A stretch of DNA of 64,000 nucleotides from CAZMNY01 sp964567745 (lineage in GTDB: Bacteria; Planctomycetota; Planctomycetia; Pirellulales; Pirellulaceae), in contig CAZMNY010000013.1 in assembly GCA_964567745.1 (NCBI GenBank), forward strand, positions 1 through 64,000, written 5' to 3'. Positions 9,446 through 18,886 of this stretch are shown here, piece after piece. A program made the translations under genes and the position numbers. Position 1 is the stretch's first letter. The number at the start of each line of letters is the position of its first letter. The notes beneath the pieces were generated by a model. It ran no database searches. It was given only the letters and a program-made list of their open reading frames with translations, and was not told where the DNA came from.

Positions 9446-9468
9446 CGGTGAATCAGATTCAACGCTAA
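9446..9468 (+). repeat. Intergenic CGGTGAATCAG motif, copy 2
   Basis: This copy reads CGGTGAATCAGATTC and ends CGCTAA. It matches the loop of the hairpin at 5026-5049 and follows a short GC-rich hairpin. The 255-bp gap around it holds no gene. Confidence 0.55.
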
Positions 9469-9504
9469 GAACCACCATCAGCAATACCCAGACCCCCCAC
9501 GGGC

Positions 9505-9528
9505 CGGTGAATCAGGTTCGTCAGCTAA
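9505..9528 (+). repeat. Intergenic CGGTGAATCAG motif, copy 3
   Basis: This copy reads CGGTGAATCAGGTTC and ends AGCTAA, 59 bp after copy 2 in the same orientation, in the same gene-free gap. Confidence 0.55.
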
Positions 9529-9628
9529 TCGCGGCGACCAAATCCGTTACGCTCAATGGACAGATGGCGTGCTGATCGTCAAAATGGTCTGAATGCCCGT
9601 AAGTATGAGCTTGTATTGGGAGTGATTG

Positions 9629-11554
9629 ATGCGACGAATTTCTTTGGTTCCTCTGGTCGCCGTCTGCGTAATTGCCGTATTAACCGGATTCGTTGGAGAA
9701 TCGCACGGGCAGAAGCGAGGCAAGAAGAAGCCGCCGCCCAAGCCCAAATTGCCTCTGGCCGTGCGCACTCCGCCTCCGAAAATAGCCGCAGTGAACCCCG
9801 ATACGCTGGATCGAGTGCTCATCGGCGCCAAGAAAATCGACGAGCTCGTCGCGAAGAACTACGCCAAGTTCAGCGTCAAACCAAACGAGATGACGACCGA
9901 CGAACAATTCGTGCGGCGGATCTATCTCGACATCACCGGCACGGTGCCGACCTTTCAGCAAGCGCGGACGTTTCTTCAGTCACGCGCGCCGAACAAGCGG
10001 GATCGGGTGATTGATCGCCTGCTTAATTCGCCTGGTTACGCGAGTCATTTCTACAACTACTGGGGCAATATATTGAGGTTGGCCGATCGGCCTCAACCCA
10101 ATGTTTTCGCACGTCCCTACAACGATTGGGTCAAAAAGGCGGTTCGCGAAAACATGCCTTACGACAAGTTTGTCACCGAGATGCTGACTGCGGAAGGAAA
10201 GGCCTGGGAGAATCCGCCAGCGGGTTACTTCCTCCGAGACGCCGGCATGCCGCTCGCTCGAGTCGACAATACGGTGCGGATTTTTCTCGGTACGCGAATC
10301 GGCTGCGCCCAGTGCCACGATCACCCGTTCGATCATTGGACTCAAAAACAATTCTACGAAGTCGCCTCCTTGATGTATGGCGTGCGAACTCGACTGAATC
10401 GTAAGGACGGCATTTACAAAAACGGCAATCCAATCAATCGCGTGCGCGATGAGATGAAGATCGTCGACCCCAAGAGCAAAGGCAACGGACCTTTTGTTCG
10501 CTTGTTGCGAGCTAACACATACGCTGTGGTCAACGACAGCCAGCGGCGCCTCAAGCTTCCCCACGATTACGCTTACGACGACGGCAAGCCGAATCAGCTG
10601 GTCAAACCAGCCGTGTTGTTCGCGGACGAAGGCTTCGACCCCGGCAAGTCGCCGCGGCAGAGCCTGGCTCGCTGGATGACAAGCGATGAAAATCCTCGTT
10701 TCGCACTGACCATAGCCAATCGGCTTTGGAAGCGAGCGATGGGAGTCGGCGTGATTGAGCCGGTTGACGACATTCGCGATGAGACGGAGCCGGAGAACGA
10801 AGAGTTGATGGGGTACTTGGTCAAGATCTTGACCTATATCGACTACGACATGAAAGAGTTTCAGCGGATCATCTACAACACGAAAACGTATCAACGCCAG
10901 GCGAGGATCCAGGAGCCGCAGCCGGAAGAGGTCTATCACTTCCCCGGCCCGGTGTTGCGACGCATGACGGCCGAGCAAGTCTGGGATTCGTTGCTGACGA
11001 TCGCCGTTTATCGCCCCGACGGCATCGCCCGATCATCGTCGCTCAACGCCAAAGAAGTTGTCGATGTCGACCTCAATACAATCACGGCCGACGAAATCAA
11101 AAAGCGTGCTGAAGCCTTTGAAGAAAAATGGGGACGCGCTGCAGCTCGACAGGAAAAGAAGGACTTCGGCTACAAAGGCATCACGCTCATGCGTGCGTCA
11201 GAATTGCAGACGCCGTTGCCGGCGGACCATTTCCTCCGCCAGTTTGGCCAAGGTGATCGCGAGTTAATTTCGGGAGCGACCGAAGACGGTTCCGTTCCTC
11301 AGATCCTGACGATGTTCAATGGGCCAGTGACCCACATGATGCTCGAGAAGGGTTCGGTCATTTACGACAACGTTGTCAAAGCCAAGACGACCAATGAACG
11401 GCTCGATGTCATCTTCCTCAGTATCCTCGGGCGACGGCCGACGAGCGCCGATCGTCAGTTGGCCCTCGCCGAGATCAAAGCGGGAGGCAACGCGGGGTAT
11501 GGCAATGTCATCTGGGCCTTAATCAACACGCGCGAATTTCTTTTCGTCCAGTAG
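9629..11554 (+). CDS. DUF1549/DUF1553 domain exported protein
   Basis: The protein has about 641 residues from the ATG at 9629, chosen over the TTG at 9626 because GGGAG lies six bases before the ATG. A signal peptide (MRRISLVPLVAVCVIAVLTG) and a basic linker are followed by DUF1549 (FVRRIYLDITGTVPTFQQAR near residue 95). A single CxxCH-type motif, GCAQCHDHPFDHW (Cys226, Cys229, His230), follows. The C-terminal half is DUF1553 (ALTIANRLWKRAMGVG, then KEFQRIIYNTKTYQRQ). The family is expanded in Planctomycetes and is proposed to be extracytoplasmic, possibly haem-binding; its biochemical role is not established. It is 64 bp upstream of a DUF1501 gene, the usual partner, so an operon is likely. 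Confidence 0.92.
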   Translation: MRRISLVPLVAVCVIAVLTGFVGESHGQKRGKKKPPPKPKLPLAVRTPPPKIAAVNPDTLDRVLIGAKKIDELVAKNYAKFSVKPNEMTTDEQFVRRIYLDITGTVPTFQQARTFLQSRAPNKRDRVIDRLLNSPGYASHFYNYWGNILRLADRPQPNVFARPYNDWVKKAVRENMPYDKFVTEMLTAEGKAWENPPAGYFLRDAGMPLARVDNTVRIFLGTRIGCAQCHDHPFDHWTQKQFYEVASLMYGVRTRLNRKDGIYKNGNPINRVRDEMKIVDPKSKGNGPFVRLLRANTYAVVNDSQRRLKLPHDYAYDDGKPNQLVKPAVLFADEGFDPGKSPRQSLARWMTSDENPRFALTIANRLWKRAMGVGVIEPVDDIRDETEPENEELMGYLVKILTYIDYDMKEFQRIIYNTKTYQRQARIQEPQPEEVYHFPGPVLRRMTAEQVWDSLLTIAVYRPDGIARSSSLNAKEVVDVDLNTITADEIKKRAEAFEEKWGRAAARQEKKDFGYKGITLMRASELQTPLPADHFLRQFGQGDRELISGATEDGSVPQILTMFNGPVTHMMLEKGSVIYDNVVKAKTTNERLDVIFLSILGRRPTSADRQLALAEIKAGGNAGYGNVIWALINTREFLFVQ

Positions 11555-11618
11555 CAAACGCCTAGGTGCCCGCTGCTCGCGAATTCGAATACGACAAACC
11601 AACAGCAAAGAAATAAAC

Positions 11619-12974
11619 GTGAACAATAACCAAGTGATACTCGACGCAGAATTGTTTCGCCGCCAAGACGCGTCCAGTCGGCGCCGATTTCTCAGCCATA
11701 CCGCCCAGGCGCTACTCGGGGTCTCGGCCGTGCCGCTGGCAGCGCCCATACTTCATGCAGCACAAAACAAGCCGCAAGGAAAAGCCAAGACGCGAGGGAA
11801 AAGCCGAGCGGGAGACGGCGCTGGCGGAAAAGCGAAGAGCGTAATCTACCTGTTCATGAGCGGCGCAATGAGTCAGCTCGACACGCTCGACCCGAAACCG
11901 GGTCGCGACGTCCAAGGTGAGACCAAGGCCATCGGCACGGCGCTGCCCGGAGTCAAACTGAGCCAGCACATGCCGCAATTGGCCAAGCGGCTCAAACAAG
12001 CCGCAGTTGTCCGCTCGCTTGGCCAAGAGACGGGCGCTCACGGTCCGGCTCGGTATTTTATGCGCACCAGCTATAAGGAGATCGCCAGTACGCGACATCC
12101 GGCCTTGGGCGCATGGGGCCAAGAGATTCTCGGCAAACACAATCCGGAATTGCCCGGCAGCGTTGTCATCGGAGGCGGGGGCGGACACCCGGGCGCGGGT
12201 TTCCTCCCAGCGAAACACTCGCCAGTACCCGTCGGCAACGCCAAGGCCGGACTGCAAAATACCAAGCCGCCAAGTTATCTGTCCGACGCGCAATTCAACA
12301 AGCGAATGAGCCTCTCATCAAAGTTCGATCGCTCCTTCCGAAATCGCTACAAACACCGCGACGTCAACGCCTACACGCAGCTCTATGACGAAGCGATCAA
12401 ACTGTTGAAGAGCTCAGAGCTGAAGGCGTTTGACATTTCGGAAGAGAAAGAAAACGTTCGAGAGAAGTATGGCGACAACGCGTTCGGGCAAGGCTGTTTG
12501 CTCGCCAAGCGGCTTGTCGAGAGCCAAGTGCGTTTCGTGGAAGTCGTTTCCGGCGGCTGGGACAATCACCGCGACATCTTTACAACGATTCCCGATAAAG
12601 CGTCTGAGTTGGATCAAGCGCTGTCGGCGCTGATGGACGACCTGCAAGCCAAGGGATTACTCGATAGCACGCTGATTGTGGTGGCGACCGAGTTTGGGCG
12701 AACGCCGAAGATCAATCAGAACGCCGGTCGCGATCATCATCCGGGCGTCTTTTCCGGACTGTTCGCCGGAGGTGGAATTCGCGGGGGTCAAGTTTACGGC
12801 GCCTCCGATGAAGACGCGCTGGCGGTCAAAGACGATCTTGTCAGCGTCGAAGACTTCAATGCGACAATCGCTTACGCCATGGGTTTGCCAACTGAGAAGG
12901 AATTCTTCTCACCCGATCGTCGCCCCTTCAAAGTCTCTCACGACGGGACGCCGCTCAAGTCGCTGTTCGGGTAG
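11619..12974 (+). CDS. DUF1501 domain protein, Tat-exported
   Basis: This 451-residue protein starts at a GTG (11619). It has a Tat-like signal (SRRRFLSHTAQALLG) and then the DUF1501 domain, which is related to the alkaline phosphatase/sulfatase fold. Family marks are VIYLFMSGAMSQLDTLDPKP near residue 80, FVEVVSGGWDNHRDIF near 310, and VVATEFGRTPKI with AGRDHHPGVFSGLFAGGG near 360. These conserved Asp, His and Glu positions suggest a metal-dependent hydrolase, but no activity has been assigned to the family. The gene follows the DUF1549/DUF1553 gene at 64 bp. A second DUF1501 protein lies at 57909-59348 and is only distantly similar. Confidence 0.92.
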   Translation: MNNNQVILDAELFRRQDASSRRRFLSHTAQALLGVSAVPLAAPILHAAQNKPQGKAKTRGKSRAGDGAGGKAKSVIYLFMSGAMSQLDTLDPKPGRDVQGETKAIGTALPGVKLSQHMPQLAKRLKQAAVVRSLGQETGAHGPARYFMRTSYKEIASTRHPALGAWGQEILGKHNPELPGSVVIGGGGGHPGAGFLPAKHSPVPVGNAKAGLQNTKPPSYLSDAQFNKRMSLSSKFDRSFRNRYKHRDVNAYTQLYDEAIKLLKSSELKAFDISEEKENVREKYGDNAFGQGCLLAKRLVESQVRFVEVVSGGWDNHRDIFTTIPDKASELDQALSALMDDLQAKGLLDSTLIVVATEFGRTPKINQNAGRDHHPGVFSGLFAGGGIRGGQVYGASDEDALAVKDDLVSVEDFNATIAYAMGLPTEKEFFSPDRRPFKVSHDGTPLKSLFG

Positions 12975-13103
12975 GCCGAATTGTCCCGCGAGGTGAAGGT
13001 AGGCGGATGAGGCCGTGCGAACGATGATACCTCTCCGCTTTGCGAGACCTCGACGAGGCAACTCAGATTCGCCGCTACCAAGCGACTCGTTCTACACGCG
13101 CAG

Positions 13104-13139
13104 AAAAAAACCTCTCCCTCACAGTCTGTGAGAGAGAGG
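13104..13139 (-). terminator. Rho-independent terminator of the EF-hand gene
   Basis: Arms CCTCTCCCTCACAG and CTGTGAGAGAGAGG pair over 14 bp with one mismatch and a one-base centre. They are followed on the minus strand by a run of T (A-run at 13104-13110). The hairpin lies about 30 bp beyond the stop of the minus-strand glycine-rich gene. Confidence 0.85.
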
Positions 13140-13170
13140 CGAGTCTAGATTGAATCTACCCGCGGGTGAC

Positions 13171-13971
13171 TTACGCGGTGTCGTCGTCATCACCGGCAGG
13201 TCGTCGTGGTCGAGCGCCACGAGCTGGATCGCCGCCGTTTCCGGGTCGTCCGCCGCCGCGACCACCACGGCCGCCGCCGAATCCACCGCGTCCACCGGGT
13301 CCTCCGCGTCCGCCAGCGCCAGGTCCACCGGCGTCAGGTCCGCCAGCGCCGCCACCGGGTCCGCCGAATCCGCCACGTCCACCGGGTCCACCAGGACCAC
13401 CGCCTGCGCCGCCCGGTCCACCTCGACCGCCGCCGAATCCGCCACGTCCACCGGCGCCGCCACGTCCGCCGGCCATGCCGGGTCGAGGCAATTCGTCGGC
13501 GGTGATTTTGCCGTCTCGGTTCTTATCGAGTGCTTTGATTTTGGCGACAGCAGCTTCAATTTCCTTCGCTGAGATCGAGCCATCTCGATTGGCGTCGAAA
13601 AACATCATCAGCGGATGTTGTCCCATTTGTCCGCCTTGTCCGCCTCGACCACCGCCGAACCCACCACCGGGTCCGCCTCGACCGCCGCGTCCACCGAATC
13701 CGCCGCCCTGACCACCAGGTCCGCCTTGCCCGCCACCGGGTCCGCCGCCTTGCCCGCCTCGGCCGCCAGCGCCACCGCCGCGTCCGCCTCGACCGCCAAA
13801 TCCACCCGGTCCTCCGGGTCCGCCAGGGCCGCCTCCCTCATCGAATCCGGGTCCGCCTCGACGTCCGCCGGGCCGATCGCCTCCGTCTCGACCAGGTGGT
13901 TGAGCAAAGGCGGATGAGATGACCATTGTGCCTACCGCTGCCAGAACGGCTAAGCTGCTCCATTTTCGCAT
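13171..13971 (-). CDS. Glycine-rich exported EF-hand protein
   Basis: The protein has about 266 residues from the ATG at 13971; an in-frame upstream start at 14034 would add 21 residues before the signal peptide and is less likely. The signal peptide is MRKWSSLAVLAAVGTMVISSAFAQ. Almost everything else is low-complexity Gly/Arg/Pro sequence (repeats such as GGRGG and GPGG), except for a central pair of EF-hand calcium-binding loops, DANRDGSISAKE and DKNRDGKITADE. These keep the expected acidic residues at loop positions 1, 3, 5 and 12. Calcium binding is therefore likely. The glycine-rich arms may be flexible or adhesive. The gene has its own terminator, and a weak AAGGGT precedes the ATG. Confidence 0.88.
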   Translation of the reverse strand: MRKWSSLAVLAAVGTMVISSAFAQPPGRDGGDRPGGRRGGPGFDEGGGPGGPGGPGGFGGRGGRGGGAGGRGGQGGGPGGGQGGPGGQGGGFGGRGGRGGPGGGFGGGRGGQGGQMGQHPLMMFFDANRDGSISAKEIEAAVAKIKALDKNRDGKITADELPRPGMAGGRGGAGGRGGFGGGRGGPGGAGGGPGGPGGRGGFGGPGGGAGGPDAGGPGAGGRGGPGGRGGFGGGRGGRGGGRPGNGGDPARGARPRRPAGDDDDTA

Positions 13972-14103
13972 TTTCGTACCCTTGTGTTTTGCCGGGGGTT
14001 TTGACACACCGAGATGTGACTTCAAGATAAACAAAAACCTGACTGGTCTAAAACCATAAAGCCCGATTTTGCCGAGATGGGCTGTCGTCGAGCATCGTTT
14101 TCG

Positions 14104-14424
14104 TCAGGCGTTAGCACCCACTGTTCCCGCCGCCCCTTCCAAGACGCATTCTCCCGTTTCACTCCCATTCGCCGATTCCGCTGGCTCGCCGTTTTCCGGG
14201 CATTCAATCGCCACGATCGAACGACCTTCGAGCACGACCAGATGGCCGCCACATCCACAAGCAGCTCGGGTGACTCGGCGTTCACTCTGACTTAGCAGGA
14301 GCCGCCAAGTGGTGCCGAAAAAACGCAGGCCCTCACCGCAGCGGCAGCGGGCCACTCGATAAACTGGTTCGAGTGGGCCGAATACGTGCTCTGTTCCGCC
14401 GTTCTCGACTCTCACAGTTCGCAT
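14104..14424 (-). CDS. Small Cys-rich protein, zinc-ribbon-like (hypothetical)
   Basis: From the ATG at 14424 this is a 106-residue ORF; an in-frame GTG at 14457 would add 11. It has two Cys knuckles, CRCG near residue 29 and CGCG near residue 56, plus a later Cys in AIECP, a spacing that could hold one zinc ion. The C-terminus is acidic and Ala/Gly-rich. No Shine-Dalgarno site is visible, and I recognise no family. Codon choice is compatible with a real gene. It lies alone between the EF-hand gene and the divergent sigma-factor gene, so it could also be spurious. Confidence 0.5.
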   Translation of the reverse strand: MRTVRVENGGTEHVFGPLEPVYRVARCRCGEGLRFFGTTWRLLLSQSERRVTRAACGCGGHLVVLEGRSIVAIECPENGEPAESANGSETGECVLEGAAGTVGANA

Positions 14425-14609
14425 GATCGCGGAATTCGCAAATGGTTGATGTGACACGCATTACGCAGCCGATTGGCCGCTTGGCGACCCGGCCGATTCG
14501 ACCGTGCCCGAGGTCATAAACGGAAGCGACTGGTTGCTGTCTACATCGAATTGGCAGCGAAACGAGTAGAATTCAAAAAAAGGTGCCGTTCACTATTACC
14601 GGAGGCTTC

Positions 14610-15251
14610 ATGAGCGAATTGGAACAGCAAGACGATTGCCTGCGACGGCGATTGATCGCCGGCGACGAAACGGCGCTCGCCGAGGCGTTTTCCCTGCATC
14701 GGGACCGGCTCTGGCAGATGATTCGTTTCCGCATGGATGCGCGGCTTCACAGCCGAATCGACGCCGACGACATCCTCCAAGAGGCCTATTTGGCTGCTGC
14801 CCAGCGAATTGAACATTATGTGAAAAAGGAATCCAACTCGCTCTTTGTCTGGCTCCGACAGATCGCCACCCAAACCATGATCGATGTTCACCGGCGACAT
14901 ATCGGGGCCAAAATGCGAGATGCCCGACGCGAGGTCTCGATTCACGCGAAAATGCCCCAAGCAACCTCGATCTCACTCGCCGCTCAGCTGCTCGGCCGAC
15001 TCACGTCGCCGAGCCAGGCTGCGTTGCGAGACGAGTTGGCAGTCCAGTTGGAAGAGTCGCTTGATAAAATGGAGCCGATCGATCAAGAAGTTCTCGCCTT
15101 GCGGCACTTCGAAGAACTCTCCAATCGCGAGGTCGCGGAAGTGCTCGATATTCAACAAAAGGCGGCCAGCATCCGATACATCCGAGCCATCGGACGGTTA
15201 AAGAACATTCTCGCGCAAATCCCTGGCTTTGAAGAATTACAAGGTCTGTAG
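14610..15251 (+). CDS. ECF-like sigma-70 family RNA polymerase sigma factor
   Basis: The protein has about 213 residues. The ATG at 14610 is preferred over a GTG at 14583 because GGAGG lies four bases before it. Region 2 is recognisable in LHSRIDADDILQEAYLAAAQRI and FVWLRQIATQTMIDVHRR. Region 4 is in LDKMEPIDQEVLALRHFEELSNREVAEVLDI, followed by a recognition helix. There is no region 1 or 3, as in ECF sigma factors. It ends 23 bp before a large serine/threonine kinase gene, an arrangement common in Planctomycetes that suggests the kinase and the sigma factor act in one signalling path. No anti-sigma gene is nearby. Confidence 0.9.
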   Translation: MSELEQQDDCLRRRLIAGDETALAEAFSLHRDRLWQMIRFRMDARLHSRIDADDILQEAYLAAAQRIEHYVKKESNSLFVWLRQIATQTMIDVHRRHIGAKMRDARREVSIHAKMPQATSISLAAQLLGRLTSPSQAALRDELAVQLEESLDKMEPIDQEVLALRHFEELSNREVAEVLDIQQKAASIRYIRAIGRLKNILAQIPGFEELQGL

Positions 15252-15274
15252 GCCCATCCGCTTCGGTTTAACCC

Positions 15275-18200
15275 ATGCCTGAACACGACCTGGAAACATT
15301 GGCGGCCCAGTTCATTGAACTGCATCGAGACGGTCAGCGACCGGCTATCGAAGAATATGCAATTCAACATCCGAAGCTAGCGGATGAAATTCGCGAGTTG
15401 TTTCCCACGATGATCGCCTTGGAAAAGCTCAAGGAGAAAAAACAACTGGCGACGCCGCCGAGCCGGCTGCCAAGCGGGATCAAACAGCTCGGCGACTTTC
15501 GCATCATCGGCGAAATCGGCCGCGGCGGGATGGGAATCGTTTACGAAGCTGAACAACTTTCATTGGGCCGACGTGTCGCCGTCAAAGTGCTTCCGCAACA
15601 GTCCTTGTTAAGGCCCAAGCAGCTCGAACGATTCCAGCGCGAAGCCATGCTGGCCGCGCGGCTCCACCACACCAATATCGTCCCGGTATTCGGCGTCGGA
15701 CACGATGATGGCTACCACTATATTGTGATGCAGTTTATCGACGGCGTCGGACTCGATGAAATCATCTACCAATTGAGTTGCTGGTCAGTCGACAAGAACG
15801 GCGGAGACGATTTCGCTTTTGAGTTGGGCGAAAATCGCACCAGCCAAATCTCCGAAAGCGCTCGTTCGTTGCTGGCCGGCGATTTTCAAAACCGGCCCCG
15901 CAAGCAGCTGGCAGCCGAGCGAAGTCCGAAGACTCGAGACAACGCGGCGGAAACCGTCGCGCTCATCGATCCCGATACGCGCGAGTCATCGACCGAGCAC
16001 GCGCAGGCGAGTGAAGCGCCGAGTGAAGCGACAAGTCCGGCAACCGTTAGAAACGAGACGCGCGCCAATGCGTCGAGCGACAAAGCCGATGTAGGATCGG
16101 CACCGGAGTCGAGCGACTCAGCGGCGACGCGTCGCATCAAGGACCGCCTGGGACCAGCCTATTGGCGCAGTGTGGCTCGCCTCGGCCAACAAGCCGCCTC
16201 GGCGATCGCCTACGCCCACTCGCAAGAGACGATGCATCGCGATTTGAAGCCCGGCAACCTGTTGCTCGACGCCACGGGCCATTTGTGGGTTGCCGATTTC
16301 GGTTTGGCCAAAGCGGTCGAACAGCAACAAGGGATCAGCCGCACGGGCGATGTCGTCGGCACCTTGGCCTACATGGCGCCCGAACAGCTTAGCGGCAAAC
16401 CCGAGGCTCGTAGCGACATCTACAGCCTCGGCCTGACGCTCTACGAAATGCTTACGCTGCAACCGGCGTACGACGGCCGCGACGGATACAGCCAGATGAT
16501 TCGCAAGGTCTCGGAAGGAAAATTGGCCTCGCCGAGAAAACTGAATCCCGAAGCGCCGAATGAACTCGAGACGATAGTGCTCAAAGCGATCGCGCGAGAA
16601 CCGAACGCGCGATACGCCACCGCGCAAGATCTGGCCGACGACCTCAATCGCTTCCTTGACGATCGCCCGATTCTGGCAACGCGAGCTTCATTGACCGAGC
16701 ACGCTTGGCGATGGAGTCGCCGCAATCCGTTGGCCGCCGGCTTGGTCGGCCTGGTCGCTTCCCTGATGTTCGCCCTCGCCGGGGTGCTCGCTTTCGCTTA
16801 CGCAAGCACTAACAGTGCGTTGCAAGAACAGATCGCAGAGAAGCAGAAAACCGAATCGACCCTCGAAATCTCGCTCATTGTGCTCGATCAGATCTACGAG
16901 CGCATCGCGCCGGATCGAGTTTCGGCAAACGATTGGTCGGTCGCGGACGACGACGGCAAGGCGCTCGAGATTGCCGCGACGCCCAGTATGTCGCCGGTGA
17001 CGGAAGCCATCTTGGAAGACTTGATCGCCGCCTACGAGGAATTTGCCAAGATCGACACCGACAATCGGGTCTTGAAGATCAAGGCGGCCAAAGCTCAGCG
17101 ACGAAGTGGCGAAATTCAGTTTCGATTGGGGAAGTACGAGCAAGCGCGATCGACTCTTCATAGGGCGATTGAGCAGTACGAGGCGCTCGCATCCGATTCG
17201 GATGAAGAAGAGAGCTACGTGGTCAACATCGCTCGGATTCGCAACACGCTTGGCGAGGTCCTTTGGCGGCAACAAGACCCTCGCGGACGGGACGAATACG
17301 ACGCCGCCCTCAAACTGCTCAGCGCCGCCGAAAAACCAACGGCCGACACCGATCCCGAACTCAAGTCGCCGGACGCTCGCCTCGAATTGGCCCGAACGCT
17401 GTACTACCTTGGCCGGCGACGAGAACATCCAACCGGAATCCGCCCGCCCAGCCGACATGGCGCTGGCGGACGGCGTCCAAACGACGGCCCTCCCGAGTGG
17501 ATGGGCCCCGGCGGACGGCGCGGGCCATTCCCGCCCGGCCAAGGCAACTCACCATTCCGCGGCCCCGGACGCCCAGGGCCTCAGTCGGCGCCGCCGCCAA
17601 ATCCCAATCCGCCTAACGACGAGCCGCCTCCAGGCCCAGCGATTGGGATGGAGTTCGAAAAGCAACCAGCCGCTTCGGATCAGCACGCCGATCTTTTTGT
17701 TGCCCTGCTTTCCAACTCGCAACCGCCGCCGCCGAAGGAGCCGCCACCGAACAGCAAGCCCGATCCATCCAAAGCCGAACGCGATGATGACGGCCAGACC
17801 GGCCAACCACCGTTGTCGCCCAATCGTTCATTGAGACCGGCGCGTCGTGGGCCCGAAGGACGAATTCCGGGCGGCGGTCGAGGACTAGGGGGGCGGCGCG
17901 ACAGTCGCGGTCCTGGCATGCGCCCCGGCGGGCTGGGACAAGGCGGGCTGGGGCAAGGCGGGCCGGGACAAGGTGGACCGGGCGGACCTGGACAAGGCGG
18001 CATACCGGGCCGAGGAGGAATGGGCGGCGGCAGGCGTTTCGGCCGGCCCGATATGGGCGGCGGCCCCATGCCTTGGGGACCTCGATTCGATACGCTCGAT
18101 CGACAGAGGAATTCGCCGTTCGGCGCTGAAAATTATCTTAAGCGAGCCGTTGCCATTCTTGAGGCATTGGCGAAGGAGCAGCCCGGGTCGCCTGAGGTCA

Positions 18201-18886
18201 CGAGGCTCCGCGCGCTCTGCCATCGCGAACTCGCAACCGATCCGTTTTCGCCCGATCTGGTGACGGCGATCGAGTTGTTTGAAGGGCTGCATCGCGCCCA
18301 CCCCAACGTCGCCGATTACGCCAATGACCTCAGCCGAACCTACATCACCCATCTCTATCTTCACGACCGACGCCGAAGCCCGGTCCAGCACAAACTGGTG
18401 ACCGACCGATTGGATAAGGCCCACACAATTCTGGTCTCGCTGACGAGTAAACACCCGGCCGTCGTTGAGTATGCTAGCGAATTGTCGCTCGTGCTTCTCG
18501 AGCGAGCTCAATCGGTCTATGAGAACCCCGCCGCGGGTCGTCCGAACGAGCGGCTGATTCAACAGGCCCACGACGATTTGGCGCGAGCAGTCGAGCTGCA
18601 AACGCAAGTCGTCAACAAGAACAAAAAGTCGTCAATCCATCATGCCGGGTTGGCGGTGATGGAATATCGCTACGCCGAGTCGCTTTACCGGTTCAAGCAA
18701 TTCCCCGACGCCGCTCTCGTACTGGAGGCCTCGATCGCTCGGCTCGAGGCGTCAGGAAAAGCTCATTTGTTTCGCCACTCGATGGAGAACAAGCGAGCAC
18801 TCGCGACGACCTACGAGGTAATGGGCCAAAAGGAGAAAGCCGAGCAACTGCGCGACCAGTTGCGGTCCTTGCTTGAATCTCGGTAA
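15275..18886 (+). CDS. Transmembrane serine/threonine protein kinase with TPR and Gly/Pro-rich region
   Basis: The 1203-residue protein carries a Hanks-type kinase domain. Its glycine loop is GEIGRGGMGIVYEAEQ, the ATP-binding lysine is Lys104, the catalytic loop is HRDLKPGN (Asp323), and DFGLAKA and GTLAYMAPEQ follow. A roughly 120-residue Ser/Glu/Ala-rich insert (about residues 168-290) interrupts the domain between the hinge and the catalytic loop. One membrane span follows at about 488-510 (LAAGLVGLVASLMFALAGVL). The distal part has TPR-like helices at about 590-700, then a long Gly/Pro-rich low-complexity stretch at about 718-932, then more helical repeats to the end. It probably phosphorylates cytoplasmic targets in response to an outside signal sensed by the TPR part. 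It is co-transcribed with the upstream sigma-factor gene. Confidence 0.93.
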   Translation: MPEHDLETLAAQFIELHRDGQRPAIEEYAIQHPKLADEIRELFPTMIALEKLKEKKQLATPPSRLPSGIKQLGDFRIIGEIGRGGMGIVYEAEQLSLGRRVAVKVLPQQSLLRPKQLERFQREAMLAARLHHTNIVPVFGVGHDDGYHYIVMQFIDGVGLDEIIYQLSCWSVDKNGGDDFAFELGENRTSQISESARSLLAGDFQNRPRKQLAAERSPKTRDNAAETVALIDPDTRESSTEHAQASEAPSEATSPATVRNETRANASSDKADVGSAPESSDSAATRRIKDRLGPAYWRSVARLGQQAASAIAYAHSQETMHRDLKPGNLLLDATGHLWVADFGLAKAVEQQQGISRTGDVVGTLAYMAPEQLSGKPEARSDIYSLGLTLYEMLTLQPAYDGRDGYSQMIRKVSEGKLASPRKLNPEAPNELETIVLKAIAREPNARYATAQDLADDLNRFLDDRPILATRASLTEHAWRWSRRNPLAAGLVGLVASLMFALAGVLAFAYASTNSALQEQIAEKQKTESTLEISLIVLDQIYERIAPDRVSANDWSVADDDGKALEIAATPSMSPVTEAILEDLIAAYEEFAKIDTDNRVLKIKAAKAQRRSGEIQFRLGKYEQARSTLHRAIEQYEALASDSDEEESYVVNIARIRNTLGEVLWRQQDPRGRDEYDAALKLLSAAEKPTADTDPELKSPDARLELARTLYYLGRRREHPTGIRPPSRHGAGGRRPNDGPPEWMGPGGRRGPFPPGQGNSPFRGPGRPGPQSAPPPNPNPPNDEPPPGPAIGMEFEKQPAASDQHADLFVALLSNSQPPPPKEPPPNSKPDPSKAERDDDGQTGQPPLSPNRSLRPARRGPEGRIPGGGRGLGGRRDSRGPGMRPGGLGQGGLGQGGPGQGGPGGPGQGGIPGRGGMGGGRRFGRPDMGGGPMPWGPRFDTLDRQRNSPFGAENYLKRAVAILEALAKEQPGSPEVTRLRALCHRELATDPFSPDLVTAIELFEGLHRAHPNVADYANDLSRTYITHLYLHDRRRSPVQHKLVTDRLDKAHTILVSLTSKHPAVVEYASELSLVLLERAQSVYENPAAGRPNERLIQQAHDDLARAVELQTQVVNKNKKSSIHHAGLAVMEYRYAESLYRFKQFPDAALVLEASIARLEASGKAHLFRHSMENKRALATTYEVMGQKEKAEQLRDQLRSLLESR

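Noticed and set aside
13166..13711. Long proline-rich ORFs opposite the glycine-rich EF-hand gene
   Set aside because: Gly codons (GGN) read as Pro (CCN) on the other strand, so long open frames arise by composition. The minus-strand frame has a signal peptide, EF-hands and a terminator.
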